A program made the translations under genes and the position numbers. Shown in pieces: positions 1 through 7,476 of a DNA stretch of 13,443 nt; position 1 is the stretch's first letter, and each line of letters starts with the position of its first letter. The stretch comes from Verrucomicrobiales bacterium (GTDB lineage Bacteria > Verrucomicrobiota > Verrucomicrobiia > Limisphaerales > UBA1100). Where the stretch lies: the NCBI GenBank assembly GCA_011523245.1, contig WTHG01000377.1, forward strand, positions 1-13,443, written 5' to 3'. Below the pieces are notes generated by a model. It saw only the letters and a program-made list of their open reading frames with translations. It was not told the DNA's origin and searched no databases.

Positions 1-138
1 CAACATGATACCGGCGCGGTGTTCGTGGGAGAGCGGACCGTGGCTTTGCGGGCCCGCAATCATCACCACTTTTTTGGGTGTGGCCAGAGCGGAGATCGTC
101 AAGCCCAGCGTCAGTGCGAGTGTGAGGATATGTTTCAT
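1..138 (-). CDS. ThuA-domain protein, second tandem copy (partial, N-terminus only)
   Basis: The first 46 codons of a gene that runs off the left edge. The ATG is at 138-136. The translation starts MKHILTLALTLGLTISALA, a clear Sec signal peptide with a likely cut after ALA. It continues KKVVMIAGPQSHGPLSHEHR, which lines up with KKILLIAGRPSHGPGDHEFR of the complete ThuA-domain gene just upstream. It is therefore almost certainly a second, exported ThuA-family protein and a tandem paralogue of that gene. The start lies 25 nt after the neighbour's stop codon (164-166), so the two are probably co-transcribed. No Shine-Dalgarno motif is visible before the ATG. Only the first beta strand and the following loop of the class I glutamine-amidotransferase-like fold can be seen, so completeness and active-site residues cannot be judged. 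Confidence 0.82.
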   Translation of the reverse strand, partial: MKHILTLALTLGLTISALATPKKVVMIAGPQSHGPLSHEHRAGIML

Positions 139-163
139 CGTGTGATCTACAATTAAAGTTGGA

Positions 164-1045
164 TTATTTCCGCCGCCCCTTGGGGTCGAGATTTTGTTTC
201 AGTTCCTCAGCAGACACCTTGGAAGCGACCCCGTATTTGGGGATATCGGCCTTGGCCAGCCACAAGAGGGCGTTCAGTACCACCTTGCGATAGTTGTCAT
301 TCCCCCAGTTCACGTGCTTGTGACCACCGGTAAACCCGAAGCCACGGCTGCCGTTGGGACCTTCGTAAGCCCACATGGTCGTCTCCGCGCGGCCTTCGGC
401 ATCAATGATGTGCTGGTACGGACCGCGAGGGTACACGTAAGGCCCATCGCGAACGTCTTTCCCGGGTTTGGCAGAAAGGATCGGAATGATCTTGCCCACG
501 CCATCGTTGCGAAAGCGCATGTTGAAGTACCATTCGTCCACCACCTTGAAGGGCTTCACGCCGTTAGTGATGGGGTGCTTGGGGAATTTTTTGAAATCCG
601 GCGCCCACATGGGGTTCACCGAAAACTTGTGTTCGTAGTAGCCGCCAATCCAGTCCTGCATGGTTTTGCCGGTATCCCCCGCCGGCACCTCGACGCCGTA
701 GTGTGCGCACCCGACGCCCACGCCCTTGGCGATGAGGTCGTTGATTAGCTTCACCCGCTCCGGTTTCATGGCCGGATGCCGTCCCCCGCCATCGGCATAC
801 ACGAGAATTGCATCCGCCCCCTTGAAGGCGTCATCACTCTTCGGCCAGCCCATGTCATGCACCTCAGCGGTGATACCGGGCAATTGGTCGAGGCATTTCT
901 CGAGTAACAAACAGCCGGCCCGAAATTCATGATCGCCCGGGCCGTGACTAGGCCGACCGGCGATGAGCAGGATTTTTTTATCAGCCGATTCAGCGATAAA
1001 GACGCTGACCAGCAACAGGCAGAGGATTTGGGAGAAACGCTTCAT
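164..1045 (-). CDS. Exported ThuA-domain (trehalose-utilization-like) protein
   Basis: A 293-residue protein with an N-terminal Sec signal (MKRFSQILCLLLVSVFIAES) followed by a full ThuA domain (about residues 24-266). This is a class I glutamine-amidotransferase-like fold. Family signs are the first strand KKILLIAGRPSHG (23-35), the GGGRHP loop (86-91), GVGVGCAHYG (108-117), the HPITNG...DEWYF segment (157-173) and the C-terminal GFTGGHKHVNWGND block (238-250) before NALLWLAK. ThuA of rhizobia acts with the dehydrogenase ThuB in trehalose use through 3-keto-trehalose. Most exported ThuA proteins of PVC bacteria have no proven reaction. The neighbours (DUF1080 protein, ketose 3-epimerase-like protein) support a role in 3-keto-sugar or glycoside breakdown in the periplasm. 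The start is chosen for the signal peptide. There is no Shine-Dalgarno motif, and an intrinsic terminator ends 6 nt before the ATG, which is odd for a gene read from upstream. Confidence 0.9.
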   Translation of the reverse strand: MKRFSQILCLLLVSVFIAESADKKILLIAGRPSHGPGDHEFRAGCLLLEKCLDQLPGITAEVHDMGWPKSDDAFKGADAILVYADGGGRHPAMKPERVKLINDLIAKGVGVGCAHYGVEVPAGDTGKTMQDWIGGYYEHKFSVNPMWAPDFKKFPKHPITNGVKPFKVVDEWYFNMRFRNDGVGKIIPILSAKPGKDVRDGPYVYPRGPYQHIIDAEGRAETTMWAYEGPNGSRGFGFTGGHKHVNWGNDNYRKVVLNALLWLAKADIPKYGVASKVSAEELKQNLDPKGRRK

Positions 1046-1051
1046 GACGAC

Positions 1052-1081
1052 AAAAAAAAGGGCGACGCAGTGCGCCGCCCT
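1052..1081 (-). terminator. Intrinsic terminator between DUF1080 gene and ThuA gene
   Basis: Read on the minus strand, 1081-1059 forms a hairpin. AGGGCGGCGC pairs with GCGTCGCCCT around a 3-nt ACT loop, giving ten base pairs with one G-U. It is followed directly by eight Ts (1059-1052; the first is the last paired base). It starts 9 nt after the DUF1080 stop codon, so it is well placed to end that transcript. Its T-tract stops only 6 nt before the ATG at 1045, leaving no room for a separate promoter for the ThuA gene. It may therefore act as an attenuator that cuts downstream expression rather than as an absolute end. Confidence 0.85.
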
Positions 1082-1090
1082 GGGTGGAGT

Positions 1091-1780
1091 TTATTTCAAG
1101 TGTTTCACGCGGATGTTGCGGAATTGAATGGTCATCGGCGGACCGGCATGCAGCTGCAGAGCCACGATGCCTTTGCTCACCGCTTCCTTGCCTTCATCAA
1201 TGGTCTCGGACATCAGCGTGCCATTGATCCGGTGCACCATGTGATTGCCTTTGGCGGTAATGTGCATGGTGTTCCATTCGCCCTGGCCCTTCACCTTTTT
1301 CTGCAACTCAGCAGAATCGCCGAACCGCTCGACCTTTTTCTTGGCCTTACCGTCGCCCAGCGTGGTCTTGGTGCCGCGATCGGCGAGAATGCCGCGTCCG
1401 GTTTTTTCGCCGTAGTTAATGCCGCTGAAACGGGTGCCGGCTTCGAAGTCACCTTGATAACCTTTCACGACGTTGTTACCCATATCCTCGGAGCGATACT
1501 GGCAACCGGAGTTGCCGGATTTGGTGAGGAACCGGTATTCAAACTTCAGTTCGAAATCCGCCACGGTACCGCCCTTCCAGATGATGAACGTGTTGCCCTT
1601 CGTGGGGTTTTCCTTAGTGGTCTTACCCTGAATGGCGCCATTCTGTACGGACCAGAATTCCTTCTTGCCGTCCCAGCCCTTAAGGGTTTTGCCGTCAAAG
1701 AGGGACGTGAAGCCCTTCTCCTCGGCCACAGCCGGCAGCACGAAGGCCGCGGCAAACAAAGCGGTGATGATTTTTTTCAT
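1091..1780 (-). CDS. Exported DUF1080 family protein (3-keto-disaccharide hydrolase-like)
   Basis: A 229-residue protein. The first 19-20 residues (MKKIITALFAAAFVLPAVA) are a Sec signal peptide. The rest is one DUF1080 / 3-keto-disaccharide hydrolase domain (Pfam PF06439), a concanavalin-like beta sandwich. Typical pieces are FTSLFDGKTLKGW (24-36), the NSGCQYRS strand (90-97), GYQGDFE (107-113), GEWNTMHITAKGNHMVHRIN (167-186) and the terminal LQLHAGPPMTIQFRNIRV (209-226). Characterised relatives cleave glycosides whose sugar has been oxidised to the 3-keto form. The exact substrate here cannot be read from sequence. It lies 16 nt after the epimerase-like gene and is followed by a strong intrinsic terminator before the ThuA gene. 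No Shine-Dalgarno motif is visible; the start is set by the signal peptide. Confidence 0.9.
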   Translation of the reverse strand: MKKIITALFAAAFVLPAVAEEKGFTSLFDGKTLKGWDGKKEFWSVQNGAIQGKTTKENPTKGNTFIIWKGGTVADFELKFEYRFLTKSGNSGCQYRSEDMGNNVVKGYQGDFEAGTRFSGINYGEKTGRGILADRGTKTTLGDGKAKKKVERFGDSAELQKKVKGQGEWNTMHITAKGNHMVHRINGTLMSETIDEGKEAVSKGIVALQLHAGPPMTIQFRNIRVKHLK

Positions 1781-1796
1781 ATTCGTTTATTGGGGG

Positions 1797-2642
1797 TTAC
1801 TTAAATGCTTTCTTGAGGAACTTGAGACCCTTCACGGCAATCTCGTCGCGGGTTGGTTCAATGCGGCGCCAAATGGCGGCGGCACGGGCAATCACCTTCA
1901 CATCCGTGGTGAAGCTCTCAATCACCACATCGCCCTTATACTTGATGGACTTGAGCGCTTTGACGATCGGCTTCCAGTCTAGCTCGTCGTTACCCGGCGT
2001 GCCGCGATCCGTACCGCAGGCGTGGAAGTGGCCGAGAAGTTTGCCGGCCTTCTTGATGGCGGCGGCCTGGTTCTTCTCCTCGATGTTCATATGGAACGTA
2101 TCGAGATGCAGTTTGAGCGCCGGACTGCCGACGGCCTTGATCAACTGTAGGCCCTTGTCGCAGGTGTTGAGGAAGTCCGTCTCAAACCGATTGAGCGGCT
2201 CCACGCAAATCTGCACGCCCTTCTTCTCGGCGTAGGCGGCGAGCTCTTTGAGGTTTTTCACCACGAGCGCAAATTCCTTCTTCTGCTGCTTGGGCTCCAC
2301 CGCATCGGCCTTGCCCACTACGCTGTACACTGGGCCGATCAGCGAAGGGCAACCCAGCACTACCATGTGGTCGATGAGCGCTTTGCAATATTTCATAGCC
2401 TCACGCTGATCTTTGGCGCTGCCGCGGAAATCACGACCGGGCCCCATGCAGGCGCAGACTGAGCCGCAGACCAGACCGTTTTTATCCAACGCAGCCTTTA
2501 CCTTGGCCGAATCGATATGTTCCGGTGCCTCGATCGGGATTTCGATCGTCTCGAAGCCCCATTTCTTGAACTTCGGAAACAGGCGCGTGGATTGGGTGGT
2601 AAAGGGTGAAGTAAACAGGAAGGTGTTAATACCGAATCTCAT
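1797..2642 (-). CDS. Ketose 3-epimerase-like TIM-barrel protein (sugar phosphate isomerase/epimerase family)
   Basis: A 281-residue protein of the xylose-isomerase-like TIM-barrel family without a signal peptide, so cytoplasmic. It closely follows the D-psicose/D-tagatose 3-epimerase pattern. The metal ligands appear to be E148 (in VEPLNRFET), D181 (LDTFHMNIEE), H207 (GHFHACGTDRG) and E242 (VIESF). Their spacings of 33, 26 and 35 residues equal those of E150, D183, H209 and E244 in the Agrobacterium D-psicose 3-epimerase as I recall them. The substrate-binding residues E154, H184 and R213 also match by position. The likely reaction is Mn/Mg-dependent epimerisation or isomerisation of a free ketose or a 3-keto-sugar product. 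The true substrate is inferred, and a broader sugar isomerase or inosose-type role is possible. It is first in the sugar cluster, 56 nt after the last efflux permease gene. Confidence 0.85.
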   Translation of the reverse strand: MRFGINTFLFTSPFTTQSTRLFPKFKKWGFETIEIPIEAPEHIDSAKVKAALDKNGLVCGSVCACMGPGRDFRGSAKDQREAMKYCKALIDHMVVLGCPSLIGPVYSVVGKADAVEPKQQKKEFALVVKNLKELAAYAEKKGVQICVEPLNRFETDFLNTCDKGLQLIKAVGSPALKLHLDTFHMNIEEKNQAAAIKKAGKLLGHFHACGTDRGTPGNDELDWKPIVKALKSIKYKGDVVIESFTTDVKVIARAAAIWRRIEPTRDEIAVKGLKFLKKAFK

Positions 2643-2663
2643 GACTCAAAAAGGTGAGCGGCA

Positions 2664-2692
2664 AAGCTACGGGAAGGGGCAAAACCGGTCAA
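2664..2692 (-). promoter_or_regulatory. Weak candidate promoter before the sugar cluster
   Basis: In the 56-nt gap between the third permease and the epimerase-like gene, the minus strand reads TTGACC (2692-2687), a 17-nt spacer, then TAGCTT (2669-2664). The -35 matches five of six consensus bases, but the -10 matches only three of six. No terminator hairpin is visible in the gap, so read-through from the efflux genes is equally possible. Confidence 0.2.
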
Positions 2693-2698
2693 CGGGAA

Positions 2699-3985
2699 TT
2701 AAGCGTGTCGCAGAGCTTCGATAGGATCGAGGTCGGCGGCGCGGCGAGCGGGGTAGACGCCGAAAACGACTCCCACTATGGCGGATATCAGAAACGCCAA
2801 GATTACCGAGGGGATGGTAACGATCGTTTTCATCTCGGCGAAATGTTCTACCGCGAACGGCAGCGCCACACCCAAGACAACACCCACCAAACCGCCCCCA
2901 ATCGATAGAACGATGGTTTCCACCAGGAATTGCGTCACAATCTGTTGTTTGCGAGCGCCTAAGGCGCGGCGGATGCCAATCTCACGGGTACGTTCGGTCA
3001 CGGTGGCCAACATGATGTTCATGATGCCGATGCCGCCTACTATCAGGCTGATGCCGGCAATTGAGCCGAGTACGATATTGAAGATACGCTTGGTTTGCTC
3101 GGCCTGCCGCAACAGTTCCAGCGGTACGATGATTTCGTAGTCCTGCTTGGGATGGGATTTCTTGAGGGCGGCGGCGATGGAGGATTTGGTGGCTTCGACA
3201 TTTTCGACTGAATCAATTTCGGTCACCAGTTCGTGTAGCTCCACGCGCTCCCGGGAATATCCACCGGCACTGCGCTCCAGAAACAATGTGCCCAGCCGAG
3301 CATGTGCGGATTTCAGCGAGATATAAATATTGGCATCCAACGCTTCACCGGCCGTATCCCCGCCGGGCGCGCGCGCCTGCGCACTGCCGGTTTCCTGAAT
3401 CACTCCCACCACGACAAACACATCCTTGTTATTAAACTTTACCATGCCGTCCAAGGGTTCCTCGGCTGGAAATAATTCCTGAGCAAGGGAATCGGTGATC
3501 ACGCAAGCATTGCTGCGGTAGCGTTCGTCGTTTTCATTCAGAAACCGACCTTTGATGATGCGGGCCTGGCTCATTTCTAGATGATGCGGTTCCGTGCCCC
3601 ACACCGTACACGCCGCCTTGCGCTGGCCATGACGGGCCTCCAGTCGATACCGCCGTTTTGCTAATGTACGTTCGATGGAAGGCACTGTCTCCACCAAGTG
3701 CGCGACGTCATTGGTTTTTAAGCCGTAGGTGGCGGTGTAGGTACGCTTACTATCAGCAGTGGATTCCCCCTTGGGCGGCTGTACACTGCGAATAATAATA
3801 TTACGACTACCCAGCTTGCGAATGGCTTCCTGTGCCTCGTAGCTGGCGCCCTCGCCAATGGCCAGCATGGCGATCACTGAGCAAACGCCAAAAATGATGC
3901 CCATCATAGTTAGCAAAGATCGCATCTTGTGCAGCATCAGGCTCTTGATGCCGATTTGAATGACGCGAATGAAGGCGAGGCCCAT
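2699..3985 (-). CDS. MacB-type ABC transporter permease (third, diverged copy)
   Basis: A 428-residue inner-membrane protein with MacB/FtsX-type topology. TM1 is at about residues 22-43 (LTMMGIIFGVCSVIAMLAIG), followed by a large periplasmic MacB-PCD domain (about 44-295). Three C-terminal helices follow at about 302-327, 353-378 and 389-410. The cytoplasmic coupling segment TERTREIGIRRALGAR (330-345) and the C-terminal YPARRAADLDPIEALRHA are family hallmarks. There is no ATPase domain, so it must use a separate ATPase. The only one visible is encoded at 10118-10831. It is clearly related to the two tandem permeases but more diverged, with a GARAPGGD-like low-complexity insert around residues 199-215 and different TM2-TM4 sequences. 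It keeps the cysteine pair (C126, C161) seen in the other two. The gene is last in the efflux locus, 32 nt after the adaptor stop, and lacks a Shine-Dalgarno motif. Confidence 0.92.
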   Translation of the reverse strand: MGLAFIRVIQIGIKSLMLHKMRSLLTMMGIIFGVCSVIAMLAIGEGASYEAQEAIRKLGSRNIIIRSVQPPKGESTADSKRTYTATYGLKTNDVAHLVETVPSIERTLAKRRYRLEARHGQRKAACTVWGTEPHHLEMSQARIIKGRFLNENDERYRSNACVITDSLAQELFPAEEPLDGMVKFNNKDVFVVVGVIQETGSAQARAPGGDTAGEALDANIYISLKSAHARLGTLFLERSAGGYSRERVELHELVTEIDSVENVEATKSSIAAALKKSHPKQDYEIIVPLELLRQAEQTKRIFNIVLGSIAGISLIVGGIGIMNIMLATVTERTREIGIRRALGARKQQIVTQFLVETIVLSIGGGLVGVVLGVALPFAVEHFAEMKTIVTIPSVILAFLISAIVGVVFGVYPARRAADLDPIEALRHA

Positions 3986-3990
3986 GGTTC

Positions 3991-4008
3991 AAAAGGCGCC
4001 CGGGCGCC
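3991..4008 (-). promoter_or_regulatory. GC-rich perfect palindrome plus T-run before the third permease
   Basis: Positions 3995-4008 (GGCGCCCGGGCGCC) are a perfect 14-bp palindrome. On the minus strand it is followed by TTTT (3994-3991) and then, 5 nt later, the permease ATG at 3985. In RNA it can fold as a 5-bp GC stem with a 4-nt loop. It could be a weak attenuator, a hairpin affecting translation start, or a scar where a gene was lost. The T-run is too short for a confident terminator call. Confidence 0.4.
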
Positions 4009-4017
4009 GGAAGCGAA

Positions 4018-5739
4018 TTACGACCCAGTCGATGCGATGGCTGGCGATGAACTACTGTCGCTCTGAGTTTCTGAGTTTTCGTCGATGTTAGGGGCGAGCG
4101 AAACTTGGTCACCCTCCTTCAAGCCATCCTTGATCTCAATGAAACGGTTGTTGAACTGACCGGTCTTGACCGGCACGACCACCATATTTTCACCGCGTTT
4201 TACTTGGACGACTTTTTGCCCTTTGTAGGTAGTCACCGATTGCACCGGCACCATCATCACATCGTTTAGCTCGGCCACGATGATCTCGGCCTTGGCGGAT
4301 ACGCCCGGCTTGAGGTCCTCTGGCAATTGTGAATTCTCGTCTTGTATCCACACGTGCGTATCGTACACGGAAATGTTTTCGTAGTACTTACGGCGGGCAT
4401 CGGGCGTTGGCGCAACGTGCCGGACGACTCCCTGGAATTCCCGATCCGGCAGGGAATCAATCCGTACAATGGCTTTTTGGTCGGCCTTGATGTGGCGCAC
4501 AAAGGATTCGTGTACCTGTACAACGGCCATAAGTTCACTAATATCGGGCAGGTCAATTACGCTGTAACCTTTGCGGATTAAAGCACCTTCCTTAATATAG
4601 GTGTCATTGTATCGGGAAGAACTGCGAGCATAAATGACGAGGCCATCCTGCGGAGCTCGCATCTCCGTCTTAGCCAATTGTTCCTTATAAAGAACTAATC
4701 GCTCTTGCTGCGCCTTGAGCCCTTCTGTACGTCGCAGGACCGTGCCCTCAGCCGATTCCACTAAGGTATTGGATTTTTGAATCGTCCGCTGTTGCTCCAC
4801 TTTTGCCTGATCAAGCTTGGCTTCGTAACGTTTTTTCTGTTGGGGTTGCTCGAACTTGAGGAAGAGTTCCTGTTGTTTCTTAGTCTGTGTGATACTATTT
4901 TGCTGTTTCTTGATGGTGAGTTCGTTGCTTTGCACTTCCAATGAGGTCGCATAACCTTTTTCTCTCAGCTTGCGCGTGCTGGCCAATTTCTCCTCCGCCC
5001 GTTTAATTTCCTCCTCGGCCAAGGCGATGTCTCCTTCCATTTTCAGCAGCTGCAGTGGCGTATCGCCTTCGATGTAACGATCTAAATCCTGCTGAGCAAA
5101 CTCCACGTCCAGTGCGGCCTGCCGGTTGGCTGAAGCCGTTTCAATCCTCCTAAGAGCCAGGTCTTTTTTGGCATTGCCCAAATCGCGCTCGGCATCAGCC
5201 ACGGATTTCTCCTGATGGAGAATCTTATCACGCAAATCGGCGTCCTCAAATTTCACTAGAAGAGCTCCTGGAATCTGAATAGTCTGACCATGTTGCAGAT
5301 TCTCCCAGTTCAGGTCCGGATTCGCGGTGCGTAAGGCTTCCTCAAATGCACGCTGCTCCGCTTTACCAGCCGGCTTGTCCGCCGTAGGCACGTTGGCTAG
5401 GTGCATGTGTTTTTCAGTAATGGATTGGAGAGTATCTTCTCCGCTGACCTGATACTGTGAAGGACCGTCAACATAAGTCCCTTCTGCCACAAGCGAAACA
5501 ATAGTGCCTCCATTATCCAGTTCGCATTTTAGATTGAGTTTGCTTGTGGAATCCAGCGCACCGCCTTCGGCTACGGTCACCCGCAAATTGCCACGCTGCA
5601 CGGTGGCGAACTGCGCATCGCCCATGACTTCCGGCTGGGGCTCAAGCCACTTGGCACCCATAAATAAGCCAGCTAACAACACGATCACGATCGTAGTCCA
5701 AGCGGGATGCCGCGTAATGAATGCTTTAGCTTTTGCCAT
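4018..5739 (-). CDS. HlyD/MacA-type periplasmic adaptor with internal LysM domain (module 2)
   Basis: A 573-residue membrane-fusion protein. It has a short cytoplasmic N-terminus, one TM helix (about residues 13-31), then the first lipoyl half (GGTIVSLVAEGTYVDGP, 77-93). An inserted LysM-like domain spans about 96-158 (YQVSGEDTLQSITEKH ... NPDLNWENLQHGQTIQIPG), with roughly 20 extra residues in its middle. A long alpha-hairpin (about 165-358) follows, with its tip near REKGYATSLEV (259-269). The second lipoyl half begins at MRAPQDGLVIY (360-370), then come beta-barrel and membrane-proximal domains ending in GLKEGDQVSL and a Ser-rich tail. It should bridge the permease and the outer-membrane factor. 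The ATG overlaps the upstream stop by one base (TAATG), with AGGA just before it. It is a paralogue of the adaptor at 10838-12649, and no ATPase gene follows it. Confidence 0.93.
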   Translation of the reverse strand: MAKAKAFITRHPAWTTIVIVLLAGLFMGAKWLEPQPEVMGDAQFATVQRGNLRVTVAEGGALDSTSKLNLKCELDNGGTIVSLVAEGTYVDGPSQYQVSGEDTLQSITEKHMHLANVPTADKPAGKAEQRAFEEALRTANPDLNWENLQHGQTIQIPGALLVKFEDADLRDKILHQEKSVADAERDLGNAKKDLALRRIETASANRQAALDVEFAQQDLDRYIEGDTPLQLLKMEGDIALAEEEIKRAEEKLASTRKLREKGYATSLEVQSNELTIKKQQNSITQTKKQQELFLKFEQPQQKKRYEAKLDQAKVEQQRTIQKSNTLVESAEGTVLRRTEGLKAQQERLVLYKEQLAKTEMRAPQDGLVIYARSSSRYNDTYIKEGALIRKGYSVIDLPDISELMAVVQVHESFVRHIKADQKAIVRIDSLPDREFQGVVRHVAPTPDARRKYYENISVYDTHVWIQDENSQLPEDLKPGVSAKAEIIVAELNDVMMVPVQSVTTYKGQKVVQVKRGENMVVVPVKTGQFNNRFIEIKDGLKEGDQVSLAPNIDENSETQSDSSSSPAIASTGS

Positions 5740-7463
5740 TATTCCTGTTTTTGGGGCCCTCCGAAGACCTGCTCCGGAGTGATAACCTTGGGCAGTATCT
5801 CTTCGTTACCTGTATTACTTGCACTAGAAAAACCAAAAACCGACTGATTTTTCAACCAAAACTGTTCGCCTTCGACGCGCAGGACACCGAGATTCTTCAA
5901 CAAATTCCACCGCGCTACATGATAATCAACAATCGCACTGGTCACATCATTTTGCGCTTCCACCAGATCCGCTTGAGCTTCGAGTTGATCTCGAATGTCA
6001 GCATCGTCGTTTTGGAGTAACAGTGGCATCACCTCCACCTGTTGACGGGCCAATTCCAGCGCAGCTTTCTGAATGAAATAATTTTCCCGCTCCTGCTCAA
6101 GTGCCCGAATGCCTTCGCGGATATTTTCGCGCAGGGAATCCAGCTCCGTGGCGAGCTTACGCATTTGTTTTTCGAAATTGATCAGACTCGTACGGTAAGC
6201 GTTGCGCTCGGTGAGTTGATTCAAGGGCAGCTTTAGCTTCAGGCCTGAAGTGCTGGCGAATTCTTCCGGCGAAAACGAACTGTAGAATTGCTTGGTCAAA
6301 GAAGCATCCACCACCACGTCCAGCCCCGGTTTCAAATCGCTCGCTGCGACCCGAACCTTGCGCTGGGCATCCTCGAACCGATCAACCTCGTTCAAGACGT
6401 CTAACCGGTTGGTCACCGCCACCAAATAACCGCGGCGCTCATTTAGCTCCAATGGCGTCAATCCCTGCGCCACGAGGTCAGTCAGTGCGCTATCCTCCAG
6501 CCGTAACGCCTCGCCCAAAGGTAGGCTGAGTCGTTGCTTAAAGCCGTCCAAAGATTGCCGATAGCTTTCCACGGCTTTGAGGTATTTCACGCGTGCGCTC
6601 AGTTCTGATTGCCGCGCCTGATCCACCTGATACCGCGCCAGCCGTTCGGCTTCCGCCATGGCTTCGGCTCGATCTCGCGCCTTTTGCAAGTTGAGATAAT
6701 TATTATAACTGTTTCGCACCGCATCCTTGTCTTGCAGCACACGAAAATATTCGCCCACCGTCTCAATCGCAAAGGTCTTCTGGTAATGACTGTAATCACG
6801 CACAGCATAGACCACATCGCGCTCGGCTTGCGTCAGCACCTCGGCAGCAATTTCCGCGCCGGCACCGCGCAGCAATGGCTGGGTCAGTTTCAGCGTCAGG
6901 TCCGGCACCTTAGGTTTACCATCGAAATACAGCACTAGATCATTGGCCAACGTAGCTGTCACCGAGGCACCGGTCTGAAAGAGTTTCTGCACAGACACAT
7001 CCGCATCCGAATCGCCACGCAGTCCGCCATCGGTTTGCCGGGCAATTCCGAGGTCCACTGTACTGGAGGGATTCCACACAAACTTATGGCGCGTGCCGGT
7101 CAGGGAAAGAGCCTGTAGATAAAGGGTCTCGCGTTGGAGTTGATAGGAGCGGTTATGGCGTTCGGCCATTTCCAGTGCATCAGGCAACGTCAATGTGCGG
7201 CCGCCGTCGGCGAAACGTTCCTGGATGATCCGCGCCGGGGATACCGTATCAGGCCGCTCGCCCACGGTTGTGCTCACCAGATTCGTGCCGGCTTCCTCCC
7301 CCAAAATCTGGCGCGACCGTTCATTAAGGATAGCCAACACTTCTGCATCCGCATCCGCAAGATGCCCTTCCGTCTGGCATCCCAACCATGTGGTGATTCC
7401 CAAAATCCCAATTGGAAATAGGCTTTTCATAACTCGAGCAGGCATGTTGGACGCAAGGTTCAT
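5739..7463 (-). CDS. TolC-type outer-membrane efflux protein, probable lipoprotein (module 2)
   Basis: About 574 residues from the ATG at 7463. The hydrophobic N-terminus LFPIGILGITTWLGCQ ends in a cysteine with Leu-Gly before it, which suggests a lipoprotein signal (C29, or C18 if translation starts at the ATG at 7430). The lipobox is not ideal because Trp is at -3. An OEP/TolC domain starts near residue 90 (LTLPDALEMAERHN) and holds the usual two repeats of long helices and strands, such as LTQPLLRGAG and RNAYRTSLINFEKQMRKLAT. The product forms the trimeric outer-membrane and periplasmic tunnel of the pump. It is strongly similar to the partial protein at 12651-13443. The reading frame extends further upstream into the permease gene but only from a TTG codon, so 7463 is preferred; 7445 and 7430 are also possible. 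No good Shine-Dalgarno motif is visible at any of these. Confidence 0.9.
   Translation of the reverse strand: MNLASNMPARVMKSLFPIGILGITTWLGCQTEGHLADADAEVLAILNERSRQILGEEAGTNLVSTTVGERPDTVSPARIIQERFADGGRTLTLPDALEMAERHNRSYQLQRETLYLQALSLTGTRHKFVWNPSSTVDLGIARQTDGGLRGDSDADVSVQKLFQTGASVTATLANDLVLYFDGKPKVPDLTLKLTQPLLRGAGAEIAAEVLTQAERDVVYAVRDYSHYQKTFAIETVGEYFRVLQDKDAVRNSYNNYLNLQKARDRAEAMAEAERLARYQVDQARQSELSARVKYLKAVESYRQSLDGFKQRLSLPLGEALRLEDSALTDLVAQGLTPLELNERRGYLVAVTNRLDVLNEVDRFEDAQRKVRVAASDLKPGLDVVVDASLTKQFYSSFSPEEFASTSGLKLKLPLNQLTERNAYRTSLINFEKQMRKLATELDSLRENIREGIRALEQERENYFIQKAALELARQQVEVMPLLLQNDDADIRDQLEAQADLVEAQNDVTSAIVDYHVARWNLLKNLGVLRVEGEQFWLKNQSVFGFSSASNTGNEEILPKVITPEQVFGGPQKQE
5743..5747 (-). 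promoter_or_regulatory. Ribosome binding site at the TAATG junction
   Basis: The minus strand reads CAGGA (5747-5743), then ATA and the adaptor ATG (5739-5737). The ATG shares its A with the last base of the upstream TAA stop. Stop-start overlap plus an AGGA core points to translational coupling of the outer-membrane factor and adaptor of module 2. Confidence 0.55.
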
Positions 7464-7476
7464 GGGTTTAATCAAT

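Noticed and set aside
194..748. A 184-codon plus-strand open frame opposite the ThuA gene
   Set aside because: Antisense to a complete ThuA domain; no domain, signal or promoter supports it.
929..1804. A 291-codon open frame on the plus strand opposite the DUF1080 gene
   Set aside because: It is antisense to a gene with a clear signal peptide and family motifs, runs through the terminator hairpin, and its translation shows no recognisable domain. It is a shadow of GC-rich coding sequence.
3361..3390. GCGCGCGC run inside the third permease as a possible regulatory or Z-DNA element
   Set aside because: It encodes an Ala/Arg/Gly/Pro-rich linker in frame, and alternating GC of this length is expected by chance in GC-rich coding sequence.
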